64,000 nucleotides of DNA, taken from the NCBI RefSeq assembly GCF_902806685.2, contig NC_048545.1:12325852-12389851 (forward strand), given 5' to 3'. The stretch's first letter is position 1, and each line of letters starts with the position of its first letter. The position numbers and the translations under genes are program-made. This DNA comes from Maniola hyperantus (Eukaryota; Arthropoda; Insecta; Lepidoptera; Nymphalidae). The notes beneath the pieces were generated by a model. It did not search any database. It worked only from the letters and a program-made list of their open reading frames with translations, and was not told the origin of the DNA. Below, piece by piece: positions 1 through 10,141 of this stretch.

Positions 1-345
1 CGAGGGTTCCGTACTACAGTCGTATTTTTTCGTCATTTTGCGCGATAAATCAAAAACTATTATGCATCAAAATAAAAAATAAACTGTTTTAGAATGTACC
101 AGGTGTTTCCTATGGTACCCCACTTGGTATATTATAGTATAGTAAGTTGAAAATACTAATTATTTGTTCTAAACACATTTTTTCTTGTGATGTGACCACA
201 AATTCACGGTTTTCAGATTTTTCCTCTAATGTCTGCTATAAGACCTACTTACCTGCCAAATTTCATGATTCTAGGTCAACGGGAAATACCCTGTAGGTTT
301 CTTGACAGACAGACAGACAGACACAACAAAGTGATCCTATAAGGG
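1..345 (+). repeat. CGGCCAAG-family dispersed repeat, cut by window edge
   Basis: This is a copy of a roughly 430-bp repeat found about ten times here. Full copies begin AAAAACCGGCCAAGTG, then carry GAGGGTTCCGTAC, an AT-rich middle, a (GACA)n microsatellite, and end GTACGGAACCCTAAAAA. The first ~40 bases lie outside the window. The AGGGTTCCGTAC near the start and GTACGGAACCCT at the end are inverted copies of each other. I recognise it as a common lepidopteran repeat but cannot place it in a class; the start resembles pol III A/B boxes, so a SINE origin is possible. Confidence 0.75.
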
Positions 346-548
346 AATTACTCGATATACCTAATACTCTGTATTGTTTATTTTCAGACAGGTTCAGGTA
401 CATACCTCGATAGGTACATGAATAGAACATCACCTGATGTACGATAAATTCCAACGGCCTACCTTCGTGTACCGAGCATTGTAAATTCGACATACGACAT
501 GACAGGCACGTGATATGAATCCATACAGCACTCTAATAAGTAGAAATA

Positions 549-668
549 CAGTCCGCGACAGGTTGAGATGGCGATCGGGGTATGAGGCGAGGGGACGCCC
601 CGCACACTCGCACGTCACCCGCGCTCGCCCGCACCGAGTTAGCACGGGGGCTGTGCGGGGGTTCTCCC
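549..668 (+). mobile_element. GC-rich MITE (GCGACAGGTCGAG family), left part
   Basis: It starts with CGCGACAGGTTGAGATGG and runs into GGGGACGCCCCGC and CGCACCGAGTTAGCACG, matching the complete copies near 20.2 and 24.2 kb. The right inverted end is missing; the copy stops where a SINE begins. Confidence 0.7.
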
Positions 669-689
669 AGCGACTAGCTCTAGCGAGTT

Positions 690-946
690 AGCCCTTGACT
701 GCAATCTCACCTGGTGGTAAGTGATCATGCAGTCTAAGATGGAAGCGGGCTAACCTGGAAGGGTCATGGCAGTTTTTATTAAACCCATAGGTATCGTTTG
801 TTCTAACACATTCAACCAATAACTTAGTGCGCAAATTGTTCTAGTAGGTACATTATCATAATATGTGAATTCCATTCCACTGCCGGGAATAGAACCCGGG
901 ACCTCCCACTAATAAGACCACAGTGCTGACCACTGCGCCAGGGAGG
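690..946 (-). mobile_element. tRNA-derived SINE (TGGCGCAGTGG family)
   Basis: On the minus strand the head reads TGGCGCAGTGGTCAGCACTG (A-box-like) followed by GGTTCTATTCCCGGC (B-box-like), so it looks like a pol III SINE. The body then reads through CCATGACCCTTCCAGGTTAG to a tail near TGCAATCTCACC on the plus strand. Two longer copies occur at 1548-1856 and 43500-43767. Part of the middle is missing here. Confidence 0.75.
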
Positions 947-1045
947 TCGCCTGAATCCAGCGGCTCCCTGCGATTCGTTTGATGCCATATGTCCACCTAG
1001 TCCGACTGGGAGGTCTTCCAACGCTGTGCTTTCTATGTGCCGGTA
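947..1045 (-). pseudogene. RTE-type LINE ORF fragment, C-terminal
   Basis: The minus strand encodes a stretch with VGRPPSRTRW and IKRIAGSRWIQAT, which matches the degraded C-terminus of the RTE-like endonuclease/reverse transcriptase that ends at 62907. The segment abuts the SINE head at 946. It carries small insertions relative to the better copy and cannot be functional. Confidence 0.6.
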
Positions 1046-1312
1046 AATATAGATTTTCTACAAATCCCGTTAAGCTGTGACCAACTGCGCTTCTAATTGA
1101 ATGCGACAAGGTCGAATCGTAGTTAACGTGACGCATGAAATGAATCAGTCGGATGTCGCTCATTCTATTAAAGGATTAAACGCCAGCTAATCCAATCTAT
1201 TAATTTATGGTGCAGCTTTACGGCTTGGCTGAAATGGAACTAGGTCAGTTTATGTAAGGCCATGGACCCGAGGAGATCGAGGAATGTCATGAAATCTATG
1301 GAGAACTAGCTT

Positions 1313-1500
1313 TTTTAAAATCCCGAGGGAACTCTTTGATTTTCTGGGATAAAAAGCCTATGTCACTCTCCAGGTCTTTATCTATACCCATGCAAAAAAT
1401 CACGTCAATCCATTGCACTGTTGCGACATGATTGAAGGACAAACCAATAAACCAACAAACAAACAAACTTTCGCATTTATAATAAAGGTACTGGCTAACA
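1313..1500 (-). mobile_element. Non-autonomous Helitron, family B2 (5' part)
   Basis: On the minus strand it runs from TTTATAATAAAGG/ATTATAAATGCG through a (TTTG)n stretch, the B2 hallmark GTCGCAACAGTGCAATGG, CTCCAGG-AGAGTGACATAGG and a match to AATCAAAGAGTTCCC. It stops at AGCTTTTTTAAAATCCC and lacks the terminal hairpin and CTAG. Confidence 0.7.
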
Positions 1501-1547
1501 TGGTCTTCGTTACTTAAATCTTTTTTTATTCCTTTAAAAGTTAGCCC

Positions 1548-1856
1548 TTGACTATACAATGTCACCTGTTGGTTAGTGATAATTCAGTCTGAGGTGGAAG
1601 CGGGCTAACTTGGTAGGGTTATGGCAGTTTGTTGTACTAAACCCATATCCCTTTGCGGTTTCTACACGGCATCGTATCGGAACACTAAATGGCTTGACGG
1701 CACGGGTTTCCGGTAGGGTGGTAACTAGTCACGGCCGTAGCGTGGTGCCACCAGACCAGACCAAACCAGAGACAATCTAGTTCTAAATTCCCAAATTCGA
1801 ATTAAACCTGGGATCTCCTACTCAGCGCTCACCACTGCTCCAGGGAAGTCGTCAAA
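1548..1856 (-). mobile_element. tRNA-derived SINE (TGGCGCAGTGG family), near full length
   Basis: This is a 309-bp copy in the same orientation as 690-946. It keeps the internal GGTTACCACCCTACC region and the GGTGGCACCACG segment missing from that copy. The head region (GCAGTGGTGAGCGCTGAG) and B-box-like part are diverged. Confidence 0.7.
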
Positions 1857-1885
1857 AGTCGTCGTCGTAAAAAATACATTAGGTA

Positions 1886-2111
1886 CTAGATGATGCCCGC
1901 GACTTCCTCCGCGTGGATTTCGGTTTTTAAAAATCCCGTGGGAACTCTTTGATTTGTCGGGATAAAAGCCTATGTCCTTCCCTGGGATGCAAGCTATCTT
2001 TGTACCAAATTTCGTTTAAATCGGTTGAAAGGATGGGCTGTGAAATGCTAGCAGACAGACAGACGGACAGACAGATAGACACACTTTCGCAATTATAATA
2101 TTAAGTATGGA
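1886..2111 (-). mobile_element. Non-autonomous Helitron, family B, full length
   Basis: The minus strand starts TCCATACTTAATATTATAA and ends with a short hairpin (CGCGGA...TCGCG type) and CTAG, followed by T. Start TC, end CTRR, insertion between A and T and no target duplication are the Helitron rules. It has no coding capacity. A (GTCT)n stretch follows the 5' end. Confidence 0.85.
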
Positions 2112-2489
2112 TTTCGGGACTTAGTTTGGATGGATCTAGCACAGTAGAACTCCAACCAAATAAGATTAAATGAAGATTTTTCTAGATAAAGTTTCATATT
2201 TAGGTATAATTATGTAAACAGACAGGTACCTACTTAACCTACCCTAAGCACCCCTAAGTAAGTATCCAGACGAAGACTTACAAAGAATTACAAACAGATT
2301 AGTAAGGCACCACCTTAGGCACCTACAGAAAATAAAAAAGGTAATTTTCATTCCAATGCCTGAATGTGACCTAGGCTTAAATAAAGAATTTAGGTAAAAT
2401 CCCCTCTGATCTAATTATATTTTCTACATGGTCTCGCGTTTTTATTCAGGCGGCTTCATTCCTGGGGCTGCACGTCTAACTTTTCAGAG

Positions 2490-2617
2490 TTATGTGAGTC
2501 TATATTATATCATTTGCCTTGAAAGGAGAAGGAAAACATCGCAAGGAAGGCATGCCTGATAGTTCTCCATGATGTTCTCAAAGGTATATATCCACGTTTG
2601 GCCAGCGTGGTGGATTA
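2490..2617 (+). repeat. CCAGCG/GGCCGG(T)GAT-tailed repeat, left part
   Basis: It begins AGGAGAAGGAAAACATCG, passes TAGTTCTCCATGATGTTC and reaches GGCCAGCGTGGTGGATTAT, where a Helitron interrupts it. The rest continues at 2837. Other copies are at 17140, 62105 and 63820. It looks like a SINE or LINE tail with a (GAT)n end; the class is not certain. Confidence 0.65.
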
Positions 2618-2836
2618 TCTAAATATATTATAAAAGGAAAAGGTGACTGACTGACTGATCTATCAACGCACAGCTCAAACTACTGGACGGATTGGGCTGA
2701 AATTTGGCACGCAGATAGCTATTATGACGTAGGCATCCGCTAAGAAAGGATTTTTGACAATTCAACCCCTAAGGGGGTGAAATAGCGGTTTGAAATTTGT
2801 GTAGTCCACGCGGACGAAGTTGCGAGCATAAGCTAG
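2618..2836 (+). mobile_element. Non-autonomous Helitron, family A, nested
   Basis: It starts TCTAAATATATTATAAAAGG, has a (TGAC)n tract, then ATCAACGCACAGCTCAAAC, and ends GCGAGCATAAGCTAG with the short hairpin CGCGGACGAAGTTGCG just before. Flanks are A on the left and T on the right. It splits the repeat 2490-2918, so it is the younger of the two. Confidence 0.9.
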
Positions 2837-2918
2837 TATAGTCTAAGCGTTCTGATACTGAGAGGTGACGTGTTCCCAGTAATGGGCCGGTGAGGGGTTG
2901 AGATAATGATGATGATCA
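2837..2918 (+). repeat. GGCCGG(T)GAT-tailed repeat, right part
   Basis: This is the continuation of 2490-2617: TAGTCTAAGCGTTCTG, then CCAGTAATGGGCCGGTGAG, GGGTTGAGATAATGATGATG. Removing the Helitron joins GGATTA and TAGTCTAA. Confidence 0.65.
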
Positions 2919-3232
2919 CTAGATCATGTAAACAAAGTCACCTATCAAGCGACTTATGGCCTTACATAAGGAAAATATACCTACCTACTTACTATACACC
3001 TATTAGGTAGGTAGGAATTTCTCACGAACTAACAATATTAGTCAGCACAGTACTCAGCAGGTAGGTAAGTCTATAGTTGCGTCACCTCAGAAGTCACCTC
3101 TGACCTGATCTAATTACCCGCAGTGGACAATGTCCGGCCCAGTGATATAGTCTGTACGTAATAAGTAGCTGATATGGGTATAAGTCCCGCAAATAGCTAT
3201 TGCGCTGGAACCATGTCTCATTAACATCGAAA

Positions 3233-3251
3233 TGACGTCATTTTGACGTCA
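3233..3251. promoter_or_regulatory. Two CRE-like sites (TGACGTCA) 11 bp apart
   Basis: Perfect palindromic TGACGTCA octamers begin at 3233 and 3244, so their centres are one helical turn apart. A further TCACGTCA lies near 3297. This is the CREB/ATF consensus. No gene start is visible beside them, so the regulatory role is inference. Confidence 0.35.
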
Positions 3252-3378
3252 GCCGAAATAAAAATATACCATCAGCTCGAAACTTCAGTCTAGTGCTCAC
3301 GTCACTAAAATGACGGCCACGCGTATTAGCAATTTGCGGGACTTGTACCAAGTCTGTTTAGTATGGAGGAGCTAATAA

Positions 3379-3590
3379 TCCATACTAAACTATACTAATA
3401 TTATAAATGCGAAAGTGTGCCTGTCTGTCTGTCATCTAGCTTCTCACGGCCCAACAGTTTAACCGATTTTGATGAAATTTGGTACGACTAATCTTACATC
3501 CTGCCAAAGGACATACTTAGGCAACTTTTTATCTTGGAAAATCAAAGAGTTCCCACGGGATTTTTACGAAACCTAAATCCAAGAGGACGA
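3379..3590 (+). mobile_element. Non-autonomous Helitron, family B, 3' end lost
   Basis: It starts TCCATACTAAACTATACTAA, has (GTCT)n and CACGGCCCAACAGTTTAACC, and reaches CCTAAATCCAAGAGGACGAAG. The terminal hairpin and CTAG are gone. Confidence 0.75.
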
Positions 3591-3734
3591 AGACGTTTTT
3601 TTCCAAAAACCCTTTCTTAACTAGCTCCTTCTTCAAAAGCTTCGTAAGCTTTCAAAATTTCAAGATTTTAACCCTAACTGTAAGCTGACCGTTGATAGAT
3701 CAGTCAGTCAGACAGGACAAGTCTTTTATATATA

Positions 3735-3923
3735 TCTATATATAAAAATGAATCGCTGAATGTGTTGCTGATCGCAAATCTCGAGAACAGCTGAACCGAT
3801 TTCGCTAATTCTTTTTTCATAATATTCCTAGGTACGAGGATGGTTCTTGCGGAGAGAAAAATTAAAAAAAATCCTGAAAAAGAATCGACTGCTAGGCGGT
3901 ATGAAGTTCGCCGGGGCAGCTAG
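3735..3923 (+). mobile_element. Non-autonomous Helitron, family D, full length
   Basis: It starts TCTATATATAAAAATGAAT and ends CTAG, flanked by A and T. Close to the 3' end is the perfect hairpin GGCGAAGTTCGCC (here GAAGTTCGCCGG). The body contains TGCTGATCGCAAATCTCGAG and GTACGAGGATGGTTCTTGCG. It has no ORF. Other copies are at 20711 and 38704-39092. Confidence 0.85.
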
Positions 3924-4324
3924 TTATGTATAAAGATAAATCCAAGCCAAAAGTGCTACTTCCAGCCACTACGTCATCTCGGCCTCACCCCCTATTTTAA
4001 ACACACAGCAATATTCACCCCATATAACCTTGACACGCCAAAACTGGGTGTTCGACAAAAACTTGGCATCAAATTACCTGATCCCCTAAATTGGCCATGT
4101 CACCGAAGCCCTGCAGGCTATCCGTGTTAATGAGGACTTACGGATGTCGCTACAAGACCTGACTATACCTACCTACTTCCGTCCTTCCTTTTAGAAAGTC
4201 AGGGAAAAATTAAAATGACCCCCTAAGCCAAGAACAAAAGACTAAAAAATTACTAATTGATTAAATTTAGGAAATATATTTGAACTAATTTAGACCTGAA
4301 GCGAGAACACGTCACGTTGGCATC

Positions 4325-4407
4325 TTCACGCGACAGGTCGAGATAGCAATCAGGGTACGAGGCGGGGGGATTACACCCCGAATGCCATGTTGACCTGTCG
4401 CGAACTT
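4325..4407 (+). mobile_element. GC-rich MITE, internally deleted short copy
   Basis: It has both ends of the GCGACAGGTCGAG family, CGCGACAGGTCGAGATAGC on the left and GACCTGTCGCG on the right, with most of the GC-rich centre removed. This makes an 83-bp fold-back. Confidence 0.75.
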
Positions 4408-4585
4408 TACCTACCTCAACTCACAAGAAAGGTTGTTCGTTTCGTATGTATAATATAATAATACTTATAAAACAAAGTCGCTTCTCGCTATCTGTCCCTC
4501 TGTACGTTTAGATCTTTTAAATTACCTACGCCACGGATTTTAATGCAACAAAACCGGCCTGGCCTTTGAGAGGAAACCACGGAAT

Positions 4586-4760
4586 ATAAATAAATAAATA
4601 AATAATATCGTTTATTGTTTCGTTATTGCTAGTAGTAACTATGTACAATGTTTTTATCTAATATTATATCTAAACTAAAAACTAACAATATACAATAAGA
4701 TCGCAAACTCAGCATAGCCGAGCACCGCTCCCACTGCTCAGCGCTGGTTTTCAGTTTGCG
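4586..4760 (-). repeat. Possible LINE 3' tail with (TTTA)n
   Basis: The plus strand shows (AATA)n followed by TATCGTTTATTG and about 150 bp rich in AT then GC-richer CAGCGCTGG. Read on the minus strand this resembles a LINE 3' UTR that ends in a (TTTA)n tail. No ORF is attached; low confidence. Confidence 0.35.
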
Positions 4761-4861
4761 CCGTAATTTGCATTGATTAATTAAGACGCACCGCGCCCGT
4801 TGCGTTATCAAGATATTAAAATTGCATAAACTAAACCAAAAACAGTCCATAATATCATATA

Positions 4862-5035
4862 ATCATCATCATCATCATCATAACCGATAGACATAGGTCT
4901 CTTGTAGGGACTTCCACACGCCACGGTCTTGACTCTTGCACCTCCTGAATCCAGCGACTCCTTGCGACTCGTCTTCCAACACTGCGTCTGCCGGTGCGAG
5001 GTCGCCATTCCAGCACCTTGAGACCCCAATGTCTA
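4862..5035 (-). pseudogene. RTE-type LINE 3' end with (ATG)n tail
   Basis: On the minus strand, codons for HWGLKVLEWRPRTGRRSVGR, then SRWIQEVQ, are followed by a stop region and a (GAT)n tail (plus strand (ATC)n at 4862). This is the same C-terminus as the intact fragment at 62646-62909, with a deletion in the middle. Confidence 0.75.
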
Positions 5036-5458
5036 TCGGTTTTACGACTACGGAATATAATACTTATAAGAAACTTAGGATTGCTTGAATATCGAAGAAT
5101 TGCTATGATTTCCGAGTTAGTCAATGATGTTTTTGATAGCCTGCTAGTGCAATAACTAAAAATATTACGGGGATTTATAAGTTCCATGTAAGTAGTTCGA
5201 TAGGTATACCGGATCGTACACTGTACAGTAAGCAATTTCCAGTGAAAAGTAATTAAAAACCCGTCGATTCGCGGAGGGCGAAACCTGAAAAGTGCGATTC
5301 AATAGAACTGGGGCGAGTCCTTTTAATTGATATAATATCGTATTACTATAAAATTGCTACATAAAATTCTCGTTATATCGTTTTGAATCAGCCATAGGAA
5401 CATTACCAACGATACTAAGTACTTTGACAATTTTATTACTTTACATAGGTATCTACAA

Positions 5459-5636
5459 AAGCGCGAGTTCGTCCGCGTGGGCTTAAGTTTTGAAAAATCC
5501 TGTGATTTATTGATTTTCCGTAATTAAAAGTGGGCAGTTTATTTCACTTTCCAGGTCTTTAACTAGTCCATTCGATGTTTTATTGCGGCGTGATTAAAGG
5601 ACAAACCAACAAACAAACACAAACAAAACACAATCA
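5459..5636 (-). mobile_element. Helitron family B2 remnant
   Basis: On the minus strand it contains (TTTG)n, a diverged GCCGCAATAAAACATCG and ends near CACGCGGACGAACTCGCG, the Helitron terminal hairpin. The final CTAG is not preserved. Confidence 0.55.
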
Positions 5637-5639
5637 CGC

Positions 5640-5795
5640 TGGAACGAAACAAAGGATCGACGTGTTTTTCGCTTTTTTGGCATGGATAAATTAAAGACCT
5701 GGAGAGTGACATAGGCTTCTTTTTACGCCGCAAAATCACAGAGTTCCCTCGGGATTTTAGAGACATAAATCCGCGCTGACTTATAATATTAGTAG
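5640..5795 (+). mobile_element. Helitron family B2 remnant, opposite orientation
   Basis: It runs from GACGTGTTTTTCGC through GACCTGGAGAGTGACATAGG, CACAGAGTTCCCTCGGGAT and AAATCCGCGCTGAC. With the previous entry it forms a diverged tail-to-head pair. Terminal bases are lost. Confidence 0.5.
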
Positions 5796-5804
5796 GATTG
5801 ATTC

Positions 5805-5965
5805 AGAGGCTCGATTGCGGTAGAATAGCAGCTACAATGTGACGATCGCAATCATCTCTGTTTGGTTGATGCTCACTTACTATTATAGACTCAAATGTAT
5901 TGTTGCAACAACAATACCATAAACACGATTGCGATTGTAATAACGGTTGAGGCAGGTTTTACGGA
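5805..5965 (-). repeat. 155-bp AT-rich repeat (TTGCAACAATACATT family)
   Basis: The minus strand reads AAACCTG..., GATTGCGATCG, TTGTTGCAACAATACATTTG, matching the adjacent copies at 13064 and 13244. The copies share GATTGCGATCGTGACATTGT and CGATTGCGG. It carries no ORF and the class is unknown. Confidence 0.65.
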
Positions 5966-6647
5966 ATCGACCAGCAGTCTGACTTTTGACGAAGCAACGA
6001 ACAAAACGAAAGTTAATTCCAAACACAAACATCCAATCGTTGAAAATTTGTGTAAGAAAATATGCCAGCACCATTTAAAAAATATTTATTCAATTCGCGA
6101 GAAACTTTTTACATCTCAAGTTGTCGAACGCCGAGTCATCGGTAAGAATATTTTTTCTACAAAACTTTTAGCGTAAAAACGTTAGAAGTTGCTAGCGAAG
6201 GAAATAAAGTACCGACCGACGATTATTATTATTCGATTGCTGGAAAAGTTTGAGCGCTGTTTTTTTGTGTCACTAGTACATTTTCATAAAAGAAAATCGG
6301 TTTTCTTCAAACTTCTTTGTCAGCTATCCTTTCAAGTTAACTGTGCGTAAATATTTCATTTAGTATAGTACTTAACATTTTGGAATTTTTAAAAAAATCC
6401 GTAGCGTAACGTCCGAAATATCTGTTTTCTATCGAATATTAGCTATCGATTTGTTTGTTTGTTTGCAATCGATAAACTCTGAATGTTTTCAACCGTTTTT
6501 AATAATTCTTTCACCATTAGAAAGCTTCTTTATCGAAAAATAACTTATATTTTATTTTAGTAATAATAAGATTTCAGCCTGAAATAATGGTATTTGTAAA
6601 GCAAGCCAAAATAAAAGGCGCTACCGAGCTGTTTTATTTATGCCAAC
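5966..6647. other. Unassigned AT-rich stretch with a short open frame
   Basis: A frame open to 6176 spans KHPIVENLCKKICQHHLK and is followed near 6140 by CGGTAAGAAT, a fair splice-donor match. I do not recognise the peptide, its first third is repeat sequence, and a lone ATCGGTAAG is weak evidence for an exon. 6180-6647 is AT-rich with nothing I can name. Confidence 0.2.
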
Positions 6648-6824
6648 ACGTGGCGTGCGCGGGCCGTGCCACGTACGACGCGCGGACGAGGCACGGATTT
6701 AAAACATTACGAACATTTTAATATATAAAGCAGTTCATGCTTCACCATGAGGCGTCCGTGCACGGCCTCTGGTCCGCGTGCCTCGTCCGCGCCTCGTAAG
6801 TAGCACGGCTCGTGCCCGCCACGT
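6648..6824. mobile_element. GC-armed fold-back MITE
   Basis: The left arm begins ACGTGGCGTGCGCGGGCCGT and contains GCGCGGACGAGGCACG; the right arm is its inverted copy, ending GCACGGCTCGTGCCCGCCAC. Arms are about 50 bp with a few mismatches around an AT-rich centre (TTTAATATATAAAGC). It is strikingly GC-rich against its surroundings. It has no coding capacity. Confidence 0.75.
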
Positions 6825-7671
6825 ATTGTAACTCTACCGAGGCCTACCTAATGAATTTACCCTACCTCATATACTGATCTACCTAAAGAATACGCTTCCT
6901 ATTTCATATCTTTTAGTGGCACGCGTATCATCTAACAGTAGAAACCTTTTAACATGTTGTGAACGCAATAACCCAAGGACGTTTAGAGTATCAGAAATAG
7001 TGAGTTCATCAGACCTAACGGACCTTACGGGGTATGAGCTGAGGAAGTGGGCATTCACGTATTGAATGCTCAAATGACTGTAGGTGTTCGGGCTTTGAAG
7101 GTATGTATTCACGCATAGAAACTAACACATTATTTTGGAACGTGCGTTCGTGTATAGGAGTTGTCTGGTCGATCATTCAGTTGTTCGCGTATTGAATACC
7201 AAATGTCTACCGTGTTCGGGTATAGAATTTAAACCATTGGGATTTAAGATGTGGGTTCAGCAATTGAGACGTATTAAAAGAAGTGTAATAATATTAGTAC
7301 CCATACTCAACGTGTGTAAACCTAAATGTAAGCTCTTCCTCCTACTGTAGGAAGAAGAAGCCCTGTGTAATGGCACCATTCACTCCAGTTCGTGTAAAAG
7401 GGGTTAGGAGTGAATGATGGTTGAAAGCTCCGCCGCGCCTTCAACGGTGAGCTTCTGCCTTCCCTTGGTATCCTATCACATTAAGAACATAAAATACCAA
7501 CGAACACGAGCTCCCCCCCCACTACGCGTCATCATTCAAGGGATAGCGCAATGTATGCAAGCATACTGTTAGGAGAGGTGCGTTCCTCTCATGAGATAGC
7601 ACGGCGCATGCAAGCATACTTTATAGTGGCGTGTTCCACTGTAAATGGTTTGTGTAGTGTGGTGTGGTGTA
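6825..7671. other. Unassigned; start of the tandem-repeat block
   Basis: No reliable ORF or known repeat was seen. Echoes such as TTCACGTATTGAATGC (7053 region) and TTCGCGTATTGAATACC (7185 region), and paired AGGAAGAAGAAG/CTTCCTCCTAC, suggest the same repeat-rich unit as the arrays that follow. Confidence 0.3.
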
Positions 7672-7677
7672 GGTATA

Positions 7678-7868
7678 TCGATCTCTTAGAGATCTAAAGG
7701 ATGAGTGGCTTACTCTACGATACCGCCGAAGCAAGCTATAAACGCAGGCCTAACCTCAATCCTTTGTGTGTGAATGAGTGTAATGATCTTAGAGATCTCA
7801 AGGATGAGCGGCTTGCACTACGATACCGCCGAAGCAAGTTATAATCGCAGGCCTGACCTCAATCCATT
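7678..7868. repeat. Tandem array 1, two units of about 104 bp
   Basis: CTTAGAGATCT starts at 7684 and again at 7788. Both units contain GATACCGCCGAAGCAAG and CGCAGGCCT, then ACCTCAATCC. They differ at scattered bases. No open frame of any length. Confidence 0.85.
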
Positions 7869-7904
7869 GTGTGAAGGTATGTTGCATTTTATTATTTTTA
7901 CTTG

Positions 7905-8935
7905 TAAGTGATAAAGTAGTCCATGCTAGAAATCACTCTAGCAAAAGATTCACAAGCACTGGGGCGCTAGGCTCTCCTTTAGGCAGGATGCACAAACACC
8001 AGAGCGCTATGGTCGTCTCTCGCATAGGTGTCTTCAAACGCTAATGCTGGGTTTTTGTATTTTACTTGTAAGTGATAAAGTACTCACGCTAGAAATCACT
8101 CTCTAGCAAAAGATTCACAAGCACTGGGGTGCTAGGCTCTCCTTTAGGCAGGATGCACAAACACCAGAGTGCTATGGTCCTCTTTCGCTTAAGTGCTCTC
8201 GAACGCTAAAGTTGCTTATGTATTATTTATAAATATCCATCAGAAGAATGCAACGCTCCAAGCAATATTAGGGTAACATAGAGATCAACAGACCTATCTG
8301 GTGTCTCTAGTCAATTCAATTCAATGTTTAGACACATGCGTAGCCCAATAGGTAAGGAACGTGTCCCTTTACACACATACCCTTGTAATTTAGCACTCAG
8401 AGTGCTCGGTCTCAAGTGATAAGTCATCACTTATTTGTGTACGCTAGAAATCACTATAGTAAAGATTCACAAGCACTGGGCGCTAGGCTCTCCTTTAGGT
8501 AGGATGCACAAACACCAGAGTGCTATGTTCCTCTCTCGCTAAAGTGCTCTCGAACGCTAAAGTTGCTTTATGTATTATTTATAAATAGCCATCAGAAGAA
8601 TGCAACGCTCCAAGCTATATTAGGGTAACATAGAGATCAACAGACCTATCTGGTGTCTCTAGTCAATTCAATTCAATGTTCAGACACATGCGTAGCCCAA
8701 TAGGTAAGGAACGTGTCCCTTTACACACATACCCTTGTAATTTAGCACTCAGAGTGCTCGGTCTCAAGTGATAAGTCATCACTTATTTGTGTACGCTAAA
8801 AATCACTATAGTAAAAGATTCACAAGCACTGGGCGCTAGGCTCTCCTTTAGGTAGGATGCACAAACACCAGAGTGCTATGTTCCTCTCTCGCTAAAGTGC
8901 TCTCGAACGCTAAAGTTGCTTTATGTATTATGCGT
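7905..8935. repeat. Tandem array 2, four partial or full units, ~353 bp period
   Basis: ATTCACAAGCACTGGG-type cores follow GCTAGAAATCACT near 7924, 8087, 8442 and 8794. The last three are spaced 355 and 352 bp. Shared blocks include CTCTCCTTTAGG, GATGCACAAACACCAGAG and GAACGTGTCCCTTTACACAC. The first interval is only 163 bp, so that unit lacks an internal part. The two 353-bp units are nearly identical. Confidence 0.9.
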
Positions 8936-9956
8936 GTATTCACTAACCACCATAAGGCGGTTAAGTATTCCAACGAATGTCAGAGTACAAACAGAACAGC
9001 AGTATTACCTGCCCTCTGTGATCGGTAGTTATTAAAGTATGCTAGAATCAGCTCAGCAAAGGATTCACAAAGCGCCAAGTGGCGCCATTAATGGCACTAG
9101 GGTTCTCCTTCGCATAATCATCTTCCAACGCACTCCAACGTATACCAGCAAATAGATCGAAAGTAAACACAGAGTACAACTCCGTCTGCCAGCTCAAGCA
9201 AGGATTTACCGAGTATCCTAAAGGACGCGCGGTTCACCTCGCCTAAGCAGCCACATTACCAGATCAATCATGAATCGCTTTTAGACTTTAGAAGTATCGC
9301 CCCTATAACATAAGAAAAGTATCCTTGTACTTAAAGTGGTCCCATTCTCAAATTTTCTTACTTGAGTATAAATCTTATGTGTCGTCCAGCACATAAGTTT
9401 AATTAGATAGATTATATTATCTATTTTTATAACGTCGGTTGAGTTATTACTCAATCCACAATCCGGACGTTATTACGTAACCATTTGCGAGCACACACAC
9501 CGTTCCGACCGATGGGGTCGAAGCGATGCCGCACGCGCTTTCCAACGAAATATTGATATTTGGATAATATTTATAATTGCACCATCTATTTAAACTGGCT
9601 TGTAAGTAATAAGAGCTATGCTCTCAAGTTATAATATTCCAAACTTGGTTTACAATAGAGCCATGCTCCCATGTTTCCACCTACCATAGTGGTGTTCTAA
9701 TAGACAGCACGTACGATCATGTGCATGCCTGCCCGCTCTTGCGTTCATTTTATAGCACCCTGCTTTGAGACTTTGTATTTACATAAGTGTATAACCTCTG
9801 GCTATGCCAGTAAATCCCTGTATTTTACCCCTTTTTTCCACTTAGTGGTAGCATTCAATGTATGGCGCAGCGGACCCAACACGCGCAACACTGATTCGGC
9901 ATTAGGACATTGACCGCTTGGTCGTTCCTTTCTTCCAATTATTCTCCTTTAGTGAA
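8936..9956. other. Spacer between tandem arrays, with related modules
   Basis: Near 9041 a diverged module (GCTAGAATCAGCTCAGCAAA, GGATTCACAAAGCG) echoes array 2. At 9429-9473 an imperfect hairpin has ATAACGTC and GACGTTAT as its base and TTGAGT/ACTCAA inside. GAGTATAAATC near 9364 could be a TATA box. No coding capacity is seen. Confidence 0.4.
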
Positions 9957-10140
9957 ACAGCGATAGACATAGTGCAAGGTGTCACCGACAAGCACGTCTA
10001 CCGTCTTAGACAACCTCACCTCCATATCATTCAACTAGTTGCACCTTAGGGAAAAAATAGCGATAGACATAGTGCAAAGTGCCACCGACAAGCACGTCTA
10101 CCGTCTTAGACAACCTCACCTCCATATCATTCAACTATTT
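9957..10140. repeat. Tandem array 3, two units of 100 bp
   Basis: AGCGATAGACATAGTGCAA starts at 9959 and 10059. Both units continue CACCGACAAGCACGTCTACC and CCATATCATTCAACTA with very few differences. Confidence 0.9.
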
Positions 10141-10141
10141 T

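Noticed and set aside
5895..6176. 93-codon frame followed by a splice-donor-like GGTAAGAAT
   Set aside because: Its first third is repeat DNA in reverse orientation, and there is no acceptor or downstream exon that I can identify.
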